The translations under genes were made by a program, and so were the position numbers. From RHKX01 sp963820055 (lineage in GTDB: Bacteria; Actinomycetota; Thermoleophilia; Solirubrobacterales; 70-9), in NCBI GenBank assembly GCA_963820055.1, contig CAWFYJ010000004.1:124001-188000 (forward strand): DNA of 64,000 nucleotides, in the 5' to 3' direction. The notes beneath the pieces were generated by a model, which saw only the letters and a program-made list of their open reading frames with translations, was not told the DNA's origin and searched no databases. How positions within the stretch are numbered: the stretch's first letter is position 1; each line of letters opens with the position of its first letter. This document shows positions 1-7,254 of this stretch, in pieces.

Positions 1-1
1 C

Positions 2-1999
2 GACGTCGTCGCATCGCGAGGCCTGACGGTCGACGAATCGCTGCTCACCGGCGAGGCGGACGGGATCCGCAAGGAACGCGGCGACCGGATGCTCTCCGGA
101 GCCTTCTGCACCTCCGGCTCCGGTCATTACGAGGTCGACGCCGTCCGCGAGGACTCCTACGCGGAGAAGATCGCCGGCCAGGCCAAGGAGTTCCGCCACC
201 CGCCCTCGCCGCTGCAGACCGAGGTGGACCGGATCCTCTGGGCGACGACGATCATCCTCGTCCCGATGGCGATCCTGATGCTCGGCGCCTTCATCGTCCG
301 CGGCGTCGACTTCACCGAGGCCGCCCAGACCGCCACCGCCGGGCTGATCACGCTGATCCCCGAGGGCCTCGTCCTGCTGATGAGCGTGACGCTCGCCGTC
401 GCGGCCGTGCGGCTGGCCCGGATGGACACGCTCGTCCAGCAGATGAGCGCCACCGAGGCGCTCGCCGCCGTCGACACGATCTGCGTCGACAAGACCGGCA
501 CGCTGACCGACGGGTCGCTGGAGCTCATCGAGGTCGTCAGCGCCGATCCCGGCGGCACCGAGGCGGTCGAGCGCGTCCTCGGGCGTTTCGCGGCATCGGC
601 GGGCGAGCGCAACCGGACGCTCGAGACGATCGCCGAGGCCTTCCCCGAGCAGGCGGCCGGGGTGACGGCCGAGGTCCCGTTCTCGTCGCGGTGGAAGTGG
701 AGCGGGCTGACGATGAACGGCGAGGGCCGGCCGCGGAGCTTCGTCGTCGGCGCCCCCGACGTCCTCGTCGGGTCCGGTGCGATGGCGCTCCCCGCCGAGA
801 TGCAGGCGCGCCTCGAGACCGAGGCCGGGCTCGGACGACGGGTGATCGCATTCGGCGAGGCGCACGATGGCCTGCCGGGCGATCCCGGCTCTGAGCCGCC
901 GCCGCGACTCGAGCCGCGCGCGCTCGTCGTCCTCGAGGAGACGATGCGCCCCGACGCCGCCGAGACCATCGAGTTCATGCGCGAGCAGAACGTCGAGCTG
1001 AAGCTGATCTCCGGCGACGCCCGCCAGACCGTGACCGCCGTCGCATACGCGCTCGGCGTCGACCGCGACGCCGGCGTAGCCGAGGGTCCCTCCCTTCCGG
1101 ACGACCCGGCCGCGCTCGCCGCCGTCGCCGAGGCGAACACGATCTTCTGCAGGATCACCCCCGAGCAGAAGAAAGCCCTCGTCGGGGCCCTCTCCGACTC
1201 GGGAAGATTCACGGCCATGATCGGCGACGGTGTCAACGACGTGCCGGCCCTCAAGGAGGCCCGCCTCGCCGTGGCCATGGGCTCCGGGAGCCAGATCACG
1301 AAGGGGATCGCCGACATCGTCCTGCTCCGCGACCAGTTCTCGATGCTGCCGCGCGCGGTCGCCGAGGGACGGCGGATCGCCCGCAACATCCACCGGCTCG
1401 GCCGCCTCTACGTGACGAAGACCGTCTACGCGGGCTTCCTGATCGTCGCCGCCGCCCTGATCGGCTTCACGTTCCCGTTCCTCCCGCGCCAGCTCACCGT
1501 CGCCGCGATGCTGACGATCGGCATCCCGTCGTTCGTGCTGGCGCTGGCGCCGAGCGAAGGCCCGCTCTACCGCGGCCGGCTGCTGCGCGCGCTCGCCGCC
1601 TTCGCGGTCCCCGCCGGAGTCGGGATCGGCGTCGGCTCGCTGCTCTCCTACGGTCTCGTCGACGGGATCTTCGGGGGCACGCTCAACGAGGGCCGGACGG
1701 CCGCGACGACGACGCTCATCGTCCTTGGACTCGCCTTCATCCTCCTGCTCGAACGGGGGCCCGGTCGCGATCACATCGCGATCCAGAGCTACATGCTCGC
1801 GATGGTCACGGCACTCGGCGGGCTCTACGCGGCGATCCTCGCCGTCGAACCGCTGCGCGCGTTCTTCGAGCTCGACCTCCTCACCGCTGGCCAGTGGTTC
1901 GTCTGCATGCTCTCGGTGGCCGTCGGCCTCGTGGTCGCCAGCGCGCTCTGGCGGCTTCCCTACATCCAGAGGCTCGAGCTCGAGGAGGACGCGGCCTGA
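2..1999 (+). CDS. P-type cation-transporting ATPase, CtpE-like (5' end cut by window)
   Basis: The reading frame is open from base 2, so the N-terminus lies outside the window; 665 residues remain, and roughly 130 are probably missing compared with relatives of about 800. Visible in order: the actuator-domain remnant VDESLLTGEA, two membrane segments with the LIPEGLVLL motif, the phosphorylation loop DKTGTLT (Asp at about fragment residue 163), the hinge GDGVNDVPALKEA, and about six C-terminal membrane helices. The PEGL motif and the overall pattern match the actinobacterial CtpE group, implicated in calcium uptake in mycobacteria; the substrate here is inferred. The stop overlaps the pyruvate kinase start (TGATG), suggesting translational coupling. 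Confidence 0.9.
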   Translation, partial: DVVASRGLTVDESLLTGEADGIRKERGDRMLSGAFCTSGSGHYEVDAVREDSYAEKIAGQAKEFRHPPSPLQTEVDRILWATTIILVPMAILMLGAFIVRGVDFTEAAQTATAGLITLIPEGLVLLMSVTLAVAAVRLARMDTLVQQMSATEALAAVDTICVDKTGTLTDGSLELIEVVSADPGGTEAVERVLGRFAASAGERNRTLETIAEAFPEQAAGVTAEVPFSSRWKWSGLTMNGEGRPRSFVVGAPDVLVGSGAMALPAEMQARLETEAGLGRRVIAFGEAHDGLPGDPGSEPPPRLEPRALVVLEETMRPDAAETIEFMREQNVELKLISGDARQTVTAVAYALGVDRDAGVAEGPSLPDDPAALAAVAEANTIFCRITPEQKKALVGALSDSGRFTAMIGDGVNDVPALKEARLAVAMGSGSQITKGIADIVLLRDQFSMLPRAVAEGRRIARNIHRLGRLYVTKTVYAGFLIVAAALIGFTFPFLPRQLTVAAMLTIGIPSFVLALAPSEGPLYRGRLLRALAAFAVPAGVGIGVGSLLSYGLVDGIFGGTLNEGRTAATTTLIVLGLAFILLLERGPGRDHIAIQSYMLAMVTALGGLYAAILAVEPLRAFFELDLLTAGQWFVCMLSVAVGLVVASALWRLPYIQRLELEEDAA

Positions 2000-3429
2000 T
2001 GTCCGACCATCGCCGTACCAAGATCGTCGCGACGATCGGCCCCGCCTCGCGCTCGCCGAAGATCATCGAGCGCCTGATCTCGGCCGGCGCCGACGTCTTC
2101 AGGCTCAACTTCTCCCACGGCGACGAGGAGAGCCACGCCGAGAACATCGAGCGGATCCGTGCCGCCGGCGACCTGATGGGTAAGTGGGTCGGGATCCTCG
2201 GCGACCTCCCCGGCCCGAAGCTGCGGCTCGACGAGGTCGAGAACGGCTTCGTCCAAATCGAGGCCGGCCGCGAGCTGACGCTGACCACCGACGACGCGAC
2301 GATCGGCTCGCGCGAGCTCCTCCCGGTCGGCTGGGACGGGCTGACGAGCGTCGTGGACGAGGGCGACCCGATCTACCTCGCCGACGGCCGCGTCCGGCTG
2401 CGGGCGCTCGAGATCGACGGCGACGAGATCCGCTGCATGGTCGAGTCGGGCGGCCGGGTCGCCTCCCACCAGGGCGTCAACCTGCCCGGCAGCAGCGCCG
2501 GGATGCCGGCCGCGGGCGCCGCCGACATGGGGTGGGTCGACTTCGCGGTCGACCACGAGGTGGACCTGCTCGCCGTCTCGTTCGTCCGTTCGCCGGAGGA
2601 CCTCGAGCCCGTCTCCGAACGCCTCGCCGAACGTCACTCCGACATCCCGCTGATCGCCAAGATCGAGAAGCCGCAGGCGGCCGAAGAGGCCGAGGGAATC
2701 ATCGCCTCGGCGACGAGCGGGATCATGGTCGCGCGCGGAGACCTCGGCATCGAGCTGCCTATCGAGGACGTCCCGGCGACCCAGAAGCGACTGATCCGTC
2801 TCGCCGGCCGGAGCTCGAAGCCGGTGATCACGGCCACCCAGATGCTCGCCTCGATGGTGACCAGCGATCGGCCCACCCGGGCCGAGGTGACCGACGTCGC
2901 CAACGCGATCTACGACGGCACCGACGCGGTCATGCTCTCCGAGGAGACGGCGATCGGCGACCACCCGGTGGAGGCCGTGGCGACGATGGACCGCGTCGCC
3001 CGCGCCACCGAGAAGGACCTCCCCTACGGCGACTGGCTCCTCAATCGCGTCGAGATCGGCGGCGGCGACGTCTCCACGGCCGTCGCCCAGGGCGCGGTCG
3101 GCTCGACCTACCGGCTCGGCCTGGCGGCGATCGTCGTCCCGACCCAGAGCGGGCGCACCGCGCGGATCGTCTCGGCCTTCCGGCCGGAGGTCCCGATCCT
3201 GGCGATCTCGCCGCGTCGCGAAACCGTCCACCGGCTCAACCTCCTGTTCGGCGTCCGCTGCGTGCTCCACGACCACTGGGGCGAGCTTCGCGACCTGCTC
3301 GCGGACTGCGCGATGATCGCCCGCCGCGAGGGCATCGCCAAGCCCGGCGAGCTGATCGCGGTGACGGCCGGCCTACCGGACCAGGAGCTCGGCACCAACC
3401 TCTTCGAGATCCACAAGATCCCCTGGTAG
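1999..3429 (+). CDS. pyk: Pyruvate kinase
   Basis: Glycolytic enzyme converting phosphoenolpyruvate and ADP to pyruvate and ATP in the cytoplasm. The 476 residues match the usual family length. The N-terminus starts with the standard TKIVATIGPAS block, followed by NFSHGD, the B domain (about residues 70-165), the metal and substrate segment IAKIEKPQA, the signature MVARGDLGIELP and TATQMLASM, then the C-terminal effector domain. The ATG overlaps the TGA of the upstream ATPase by one base, so the two are probably co-transcribed. An upstream in-frame extension exists but would run inside the ATPase gene and has no homology. Confidence 0.96.
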   Translation: MSDHRRTKIVATIGPASRSPKIIERLISAGADVFRLNFSHGDEESHAENIERIRAAGDLMGKWVGILGDLPGPKLRLDEVENGFVQIEAGRELTLTTDDATIGSRELLPVGWDGLTSVVDEGDPIYLADGRVRLRALEIDGDEIRCMVESGGRVASHQGVNLPGSSAGMPAAGAADMGWVDFAVDHEVDLLAVSFVRSPEDLEPVSERLAERHSDIPLIAKIEKPQAAEEAEGIIASATSGIMVARGDLGIELPIEDVPATQKRLIRLAGRSSKPVITATQMLASMVTSDRPTRAEVTDVANAIYDGTDAVMLSEETAIGDHPVEAVATMDRVARATEKDLPYGDWLLNRVEIGGGDVSTAVAQGAVGSTYRLGLAAIVVPTQSGRTARIVSAFRPEVPILAISPRRETVHRLNLLFGVRCVLHDHWGELRDLLADCAMIARREGIAKPGELIAVTAGLPDQELGTNLFEIHKIPW

Positions 3430-3442
3430 CCGGGTCCGGCGT

Positions 3443-4042
3443 CTAGGCGCGTGGCAGGTCGTCGACGCGCCGGGCCCAGTCGTCGAGCGCCGGGTGGCGA
3501 TCGGCGCGCAGCAGCTCGACGAGGATCGCGTGGAAGGCGTCGTCGTCCGCCGGGTCAGGATCGACGACCGCGTACTTGAGGAACGGGAAGACGCAGACGT
3601 CGACGACCCCGAGCTCCTCGCCGCCGAAGTAGGGCGAGTCGCCGAGCCGGGCGGCGAGCCACGCCGTCCAGCGCCGCGAGCGGGCGCGGAGGGCGTCGGC
3701 GTCGGGGGGCTCGGGTCCGTCCAGTGCGTTCGGCGGCCCCTTCCAGACCCGGTCGAACCAGTCCATCGTGATTTCGGCCGAGGCCCGCCCGGCCGGATCG
3801 CCGGGCCAGAGCGCCGGCGCCGGGTGCTCGGCCTCGATCCGCTCGACGATCCGCATCGAGCCGCGGACGACCTCGGTGCCGAACTCCGCGAACGGGACGA
3901 GTCGCTGACCGCTGAGCTCGACGATCGCGTCGCGGTCGCCGGCGGGGTGGTCGACCCACTCGAGCTCGACCGACTTGTGCCCGGCGGCGAGGGCGACGCG
4001 TTCGACGTTCGTGGAAAAGGGAACCCGGTGGACTCTGATCAT
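3443..4042 (-). CDS. Glutathione S-transferase-like protein
   Basis: A 199-residue cytosolic protein with a thioredoxin-like N-terminal GST fold and a helical C-terminal half. The segment QRLVPF followed by GSMRIVERIE corresponds to the cis-proline loop and the Ser-containing glutathione-binding motif of the family. The substrate cannot be read from sequence; actinobacteria usually lack glutathione, so the thiol partner is uncertain. I chose the ATG giving MIRVHRVPFSTN because the open frame upstream of it has no GST similarity. It is the last gene of a probable minus-strand operon with the methyltransferase (10-base gap) and the enoyl-CoA hydratase. Confidence 0.75.
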   Translation of the reverse strand: MIRVHRVPFSTNVERVALAAGHKSVELEWVDHPAGDRDAIVELSGQRLVPFAEFGTEVVRGSMRIVERIEAEHPAPALWPGDPAGRASAEITMDWFDRVWKGPPNALDGPEPPDADALRARSRRWTAWLAARLGDSPYFGGEELGVVDVCVFPFLKYAVVDPDPADDDAFHAILVELLRADRHPALDDWARRVDDLPRA

Positions 4043-4052
4043 CGTTCGGGCA

Positions 4053-5102
4053 TCATGCCCGGGCGGCGATCGGCGCGGAGTCCTCGCCGGCCATCCCCTG
4101 TCGAACCGGGACGCGGGCCGCGAACATCCGGTACCCACCGACCGGCGGGTGCGCGTGCGCGCCTTCGAAGCCGATCCGCGCGAGCCGCTCGATGAGCTCG
4201 CCCGGACTGACCGCACCGCCGCCCCAGAGGCGGGCGCGGACGCGGCTCGACGCAGCGGCGACCGGATCGGAGTCGGGCACGTCGAGGGCGAGGACGAGCA
4301 GCCATCCGCCCCTGCGAAGCGCCCGGCCGACGTTTCGCACCCCGGCGTCGAACGCCTCGGGCGACAGGAACGGCTGCGGGATGATCGCGAGGTCGTAGCG
4401 GTGAACGGCATCGAGGTCCTCGACGCCGTGGGAAAGGAAGGAGATCCGTTCGGCGAGGCCGGCGGCATGGACCCGCTCACGGCCGATCCGGCGTGCCTCG
4501 GGGTTCGGCTCGAGGCACTCGGCGACGACCTCCGGGTAGACCATGCAGAGCTCGGAGCTGATCACGCCAACGCCGGCGCCGACGTCGAGGAAGGTTGATC
4601 CGGGCCGTTCGAGCGCCTCGCGCAGGCCGGTCAGCGACGGAAGCACGTGCTCGGCGGAGAGGCGGAAGAGCCCGGCCGTCTCCCCCTGGGCGACGAGCAC
4701 GTCGGGGTCGAGGTGGTCCCAGCCGGGCGTCAGCGCGCCGGCACGGGCGCGACGGTGGGCGTCGGCGGTCTGCAGGTGGTCGCTGCGCATCCCCGCTCGT
4801 GTGACCCGGCCGAGGGCTCCGGCACGGAACGTCTCGAAGGCCGGCGTCGCGACGAAGCGGCCGCCGTCCCCATTCGTGCCCCGCTGGACTGCGCCGAGCG
4901 CCAGCAGGACACCGAGAAGGTCCGCGACGAGTTCGACGTCGAGGTCAAGGCGGTCGGCGAGCTCGTCGCGGCTGACCGGCTCGCCGAGTTGCTCGACGAT
5001 GCCAAGCTCGAAGCAGGCCGAGAGGCTCGTGTAGGTCCACATCGCGGAGCTGAGGCCGGAGATGTTGTCGAGGATGTCGGGCTCTCGGGAGACGTGGTTC
5101 AT
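4053..5102 (-). CDS. SAM-dependent methyltransferase with N-terminal winged-helix domain
   Basis: A 349-residue protein built like small-molecule O-methyltransferases: an N-terminal dimerisation and winged-helix part (about residues 10-90, with LADRLDLDVELVADLLGVL) and a C-terminal Rossmann fold. SAM motif I is FLDVGAGVGVISSE at about residue 170; the acidic residue binding ribose lies in LEPNPEARRIG. The substrate is unknown. Its ATG overlaps the stop of the preceding enoyl-CoA hydratase by four bases (ATGA), so it is probably translated from the same mRNA. The context, with a CoA-ester enzyme and a GST-like protein, hints at modification or breakdown of a hydrophobic small molecule. Confidence 0.8.
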   Translation of the reverse strand: MNHVSREPDILDNISGLSSAMWTYTSLSACFELGIVEQLGEPVSRDELADRLDLDVELVADLLGVLLALGAVQRGTNGDGGRFVATPAFETFRAGALGRVTRAGMRSDHLQTADAHRRARAGALTPGWDHLDPDVLVAQGETAGLFRLSAEHVLPSLTGLREALERPGSTFLDVGAGVGVISSELCMVYPEVVAECLEPNPEARRIGRERVHAAGLAERISFLSHGVEDLDAVHRYDLAIIPQPFLSPEAFDAGVRNVGRALRRGGWLLVLALDVPDSDPVAAASSRVRARLWGGGAVSPGELIERLARIGFEGAHAHPPVGGYRMFAARVPVRQGMAGEDSAPIAARA

Positions 5103-5996
5103 GACAGTCCGTGATCGCCGAACGGCTCGTCCCGGCGGCGTATCGCATCCCTATACCCGTCGGTCGCAGCCTGACGCGCGAACTCGTATCCCTCCGGCGT
5201 GTGCCGGGCGATCCCGTCGAAGAAGACGCTCATCATCTGGTTGCCGTGGAGGCCCTGGCTGAGTAGCGGCGCGTTGATCGCCAGCTTGTGCATGACGAGC
5301 TGGTTGACGGGCAGGCGGGCAACGCGCCCGAGGAGTTCCTCGAAGACGCCGTCGAGCTCGTCCCGCGGGGCGGCGGCCGATGCCAGGCCCCACTCGACAG
5401 CCGTCGTCCCGTCGATCGAGTCGCCGGTGAGGAGCAGGCGCCGGGCGCGCTCGAGGCCGATCCGGTGCGCCCAGAGCATCGAGGTCGGGACACCCCAGAC
5501 CCGGGCCGGCGGGTAGCCGATCTTGACCCTGTCCTCGGCGACGATCAGGTCCGAGCACAGCGCCATGTCGGTCCCGCCCGCGACGCAGAAGCCGTGGACC
5601 TTGCAGATCACGGGCTTGTCGGAGTGAAACAGCTGACATGAACCCGCGCAGGTTCCGCGACATCATCTGGAAGTCGAGCACCGGGTCCCAGGTCCGGCCC
5701 GGATCGTGATTGGCGGCGACGGTCGCCGGATCGCCGGGACTGCCGCTCGGCTCGCCGTCGACTCCCTCCGCTCCGAACATCTCCGCGGCGCCGAGGTCGT
5801 AGCCGCCGCAGAAGCCGCTGCCGTTGCCGGCGAGCGCGATCACGTGGACCGCCGGGTCGAGGTTCGCCTCCTCGACCGCCGCGGCGAGCTCGGCCGGCAT
5901 CTCGAGGGTGATCCCGTTACCACGCTCGGGCCGGTTCAGGGTGATGCGCGCAATCCGCCCGTCGCGCTCGTAGGTCAGTGTCTCCGGCTTCCCCAT
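5099..5996 (-). pseudogene. Enoyl-CoA hydratase/isomerase, interrupted by a frameshift
   Basis: A crotonase-family gene split between two frames. The 5' part (from the ATG at 5996) encodes the first oxyanion-hole region GSGFCGGYDLG and runs to LRGFMS. About base 5630 the match jumps frame and continues as LFHSDKPVICKVHGFCVAGG, with the second oxyanion segment, to the stop at 5099. Removing one base (an extra G/C near 5629-5632) restores a complete protein of about 298 residues. Both halves keep normal codon use, so this is a recent mutation or an assembly error. A GTG at 6020 is an alternative start; the ATG has a purine-rich AAAGAGGG just upstream. The stop overlaps the methyltransferase start. 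Confidence 0.8.
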
Positions 5997-6020
5997 TCCC
6001 TCTTTCAACGTACCGCCCAC

Positions 6021-6254
6021 GGGCGTGGATCACAGTGCGGGCAGCTCATGCGAGGCGATTGCTCGACGAGTCTGGGCAGTGAGGGTCGGGGGCGGCGGTC
6101 GTCGGCTACTGGGGCGAATTGTGTGTCGTATAGACGCCAAATCCGCCCCAGTGGGACCCCTGGCTGGGGTCAACACACATGTCTTCCCGTCCCGTCCCGC
6201 CGCGCCGACCGGCCAAAGCGGACGCGTCAGCGGAGCATTTGGCCGGGGTGATCC
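6021..6254. other. Non-coding intergenic block with nested inverted repeats
   Basis: No convincing gene in this 234-base gap. It holds the motif TGGGCAGTGAGGG (6073-6085) that recurs in other gaps of this window; an inverted repeat ACTGGGGCG (6108-6116) with CGCCCCAGT (6144-6152); a tight hairpin GACCCC-TGGCT-GGGGTC (6155-6171); and CCGGCCAAA (6209-6217) with TTTGGCCGG (6238-6246). The segment CCAAATCCGCCCC (about 6137-6149) resembles CCAAATCCGCGCC at 16239-16251 in a similar structural position. Confidence 0.6.
6209..6246 (-). terminator. Inverted repeat after the DNA ligase gene
   Basis: A perfect 9-bp stem CCGGCCAAA/TTTGGCCGG with a 20-base loop starts 9 bases past the ligase stop codon. 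There is no clear U-tract, as is common in GC-rich actinobacteria. Termination is inferred from position only. Confidence 0.45.
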
Positions 6255-7241
6255 CTACTGGTCGAGCTGATCGACCGTGCAGGCAGCCGGCTCCTTGTCC
6301 TCGCGCCAGCGGAGGATCTTGGCGCCGTGGCGGATGCGGCCGGCGCTGACGTGGTCGAAGGTGACCTCGATGACGAGCTCGGGCCGGAGCGAGACCCACT
6401 CGAGGTCGCGGTCGGCGGCCCAGCGGCTCGGGTCGGCGGAGCCGCGGTCGCCGGTCTCGTAGGGGGCGAGGGTGTTGACGAGCTCGCGCTTCTCGGCGGC
6501 CTTGAGGCCGGAGGTGTGACCGACGACGCGGAGGTCGTCGCCGTCGTAGAGGCCGAGCATCAGTGAGCCGACGGTGTTCGGCTCCTTGCCGGGGCGCCAG
6601 CCGGCGACGACGGCGTCGATGGTGCGGAGGCGCTTGATCTTGACCATTGCGGTGCGCTTGCCGGGGCTGTAGGGAGCGTCGAGCTGCTTGGCGATGACGC
6701 CTTCGCCGGATTCGAGCCAGGGGGCGGCGGCATCGGGGTCGAGGGTCAGCGGCGTGAGCTCGACCGATCCGGCGGTCCAGCCGCCGGGGCCGGTCTCGGT
6801 GCCGCCGTCGAAGCCGGAGACGAGCTCGACGAGCGCGGCGCGGCGCTCGGCGAAGGGCTTGTCCATGAGGCTCTCGCCGTCGCGGGCGATCAGGTCGAAG
6901 GCGCGGAAGCGGGCCGGCGTCTCCTCGGCGAGCCGGTTGATCCGCGATTCGGCGGGATGGATGCGGTTCTGCAGGGCGTCGAAGACCTCGGCGCCGTCGT
7001 CGTCGAGGATCACGAGCTCGCCGTCGATCACGTAGTCGCCGGCCGGGAAGTCGAGCTCGGGGAAGTAGCGCCCGAGGGGCTTGCCGCCGCGCGACTGGAC
7101 GTAGGGGTCGCCCTCGCCACGGAAGACGAGGGCCCGGAAGCCGTCGTACTTGGGCTCGTAGGCGATGCCGTCGCCGGTCGGCATCTTCTTGGCCGAGCGG
7201 GCGAGCTGGGGCTGGAGGGGCGGCTTCGGGATCGCGGTCAC
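6255..7241 (-). CDS. ligC: ATP-dependent DNA ligase (LigC-like)
   Basis: A 328-residue two-domain ligase. The adenylation domain has motif I EPKYDGFRA with the nucleophilic Lys31, motif III YVIDGELVI, motif IV GEGVIAKQ and motif V MVKIKRLR; the rest is an OB-fold ending in the RIRHGAKILRWRED block. The length and lack of polymerase or nuclease domains match stand-alone LigC-type ligases rather than LigD. Such enzymes seal nicks in DNA repair and are known alongside NAD-dependent LigA. No Ku gene is adjacent. The start is 13 bases from the stop of the upstream membrane protein gene, so the two may be co-transcribed. Confidence 0.9.
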   Translation of the reverse strand: MTAIPKPPLQPQLARSAKKMPTGDGIAYEPKYDGFRALVFRGEGDPYVQSRGGKPLGRYFPELDFPAGDYVIDGELVILDDDGAEVFDALQNRIHPAESRINRLAEETPARFRAFDLIARDGESLMDKPFAERRAALVELVSGFDGGTETGPGGWTAGSVELTPLTLDPDAAAPWLESGEGVIAKQLDAPYSPGKRTAMVKIKRLRTIDAVVAGWRPGKEPNTVGSLMLGLYDGDDLRVVGHTSGLKAAEKRELVNTLAPYETGDRGSADPSRWAADRDLEWVSLRPELVIEVTFDHVSAGRIRHGAKILRWREDKEPAACTVDQLDQ

Positions 7242-7254
7242 GACGACGTTCCTA

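Noticed and set aside
3443..4480. Long version (345 residues) of the GST-like protein
   Set aside because: The extra N-terminal part overlaps the methyltransferase gene in another frame and is Ser/Arg-rich without similarity; the ATG at 4042 gives the full GST fold.
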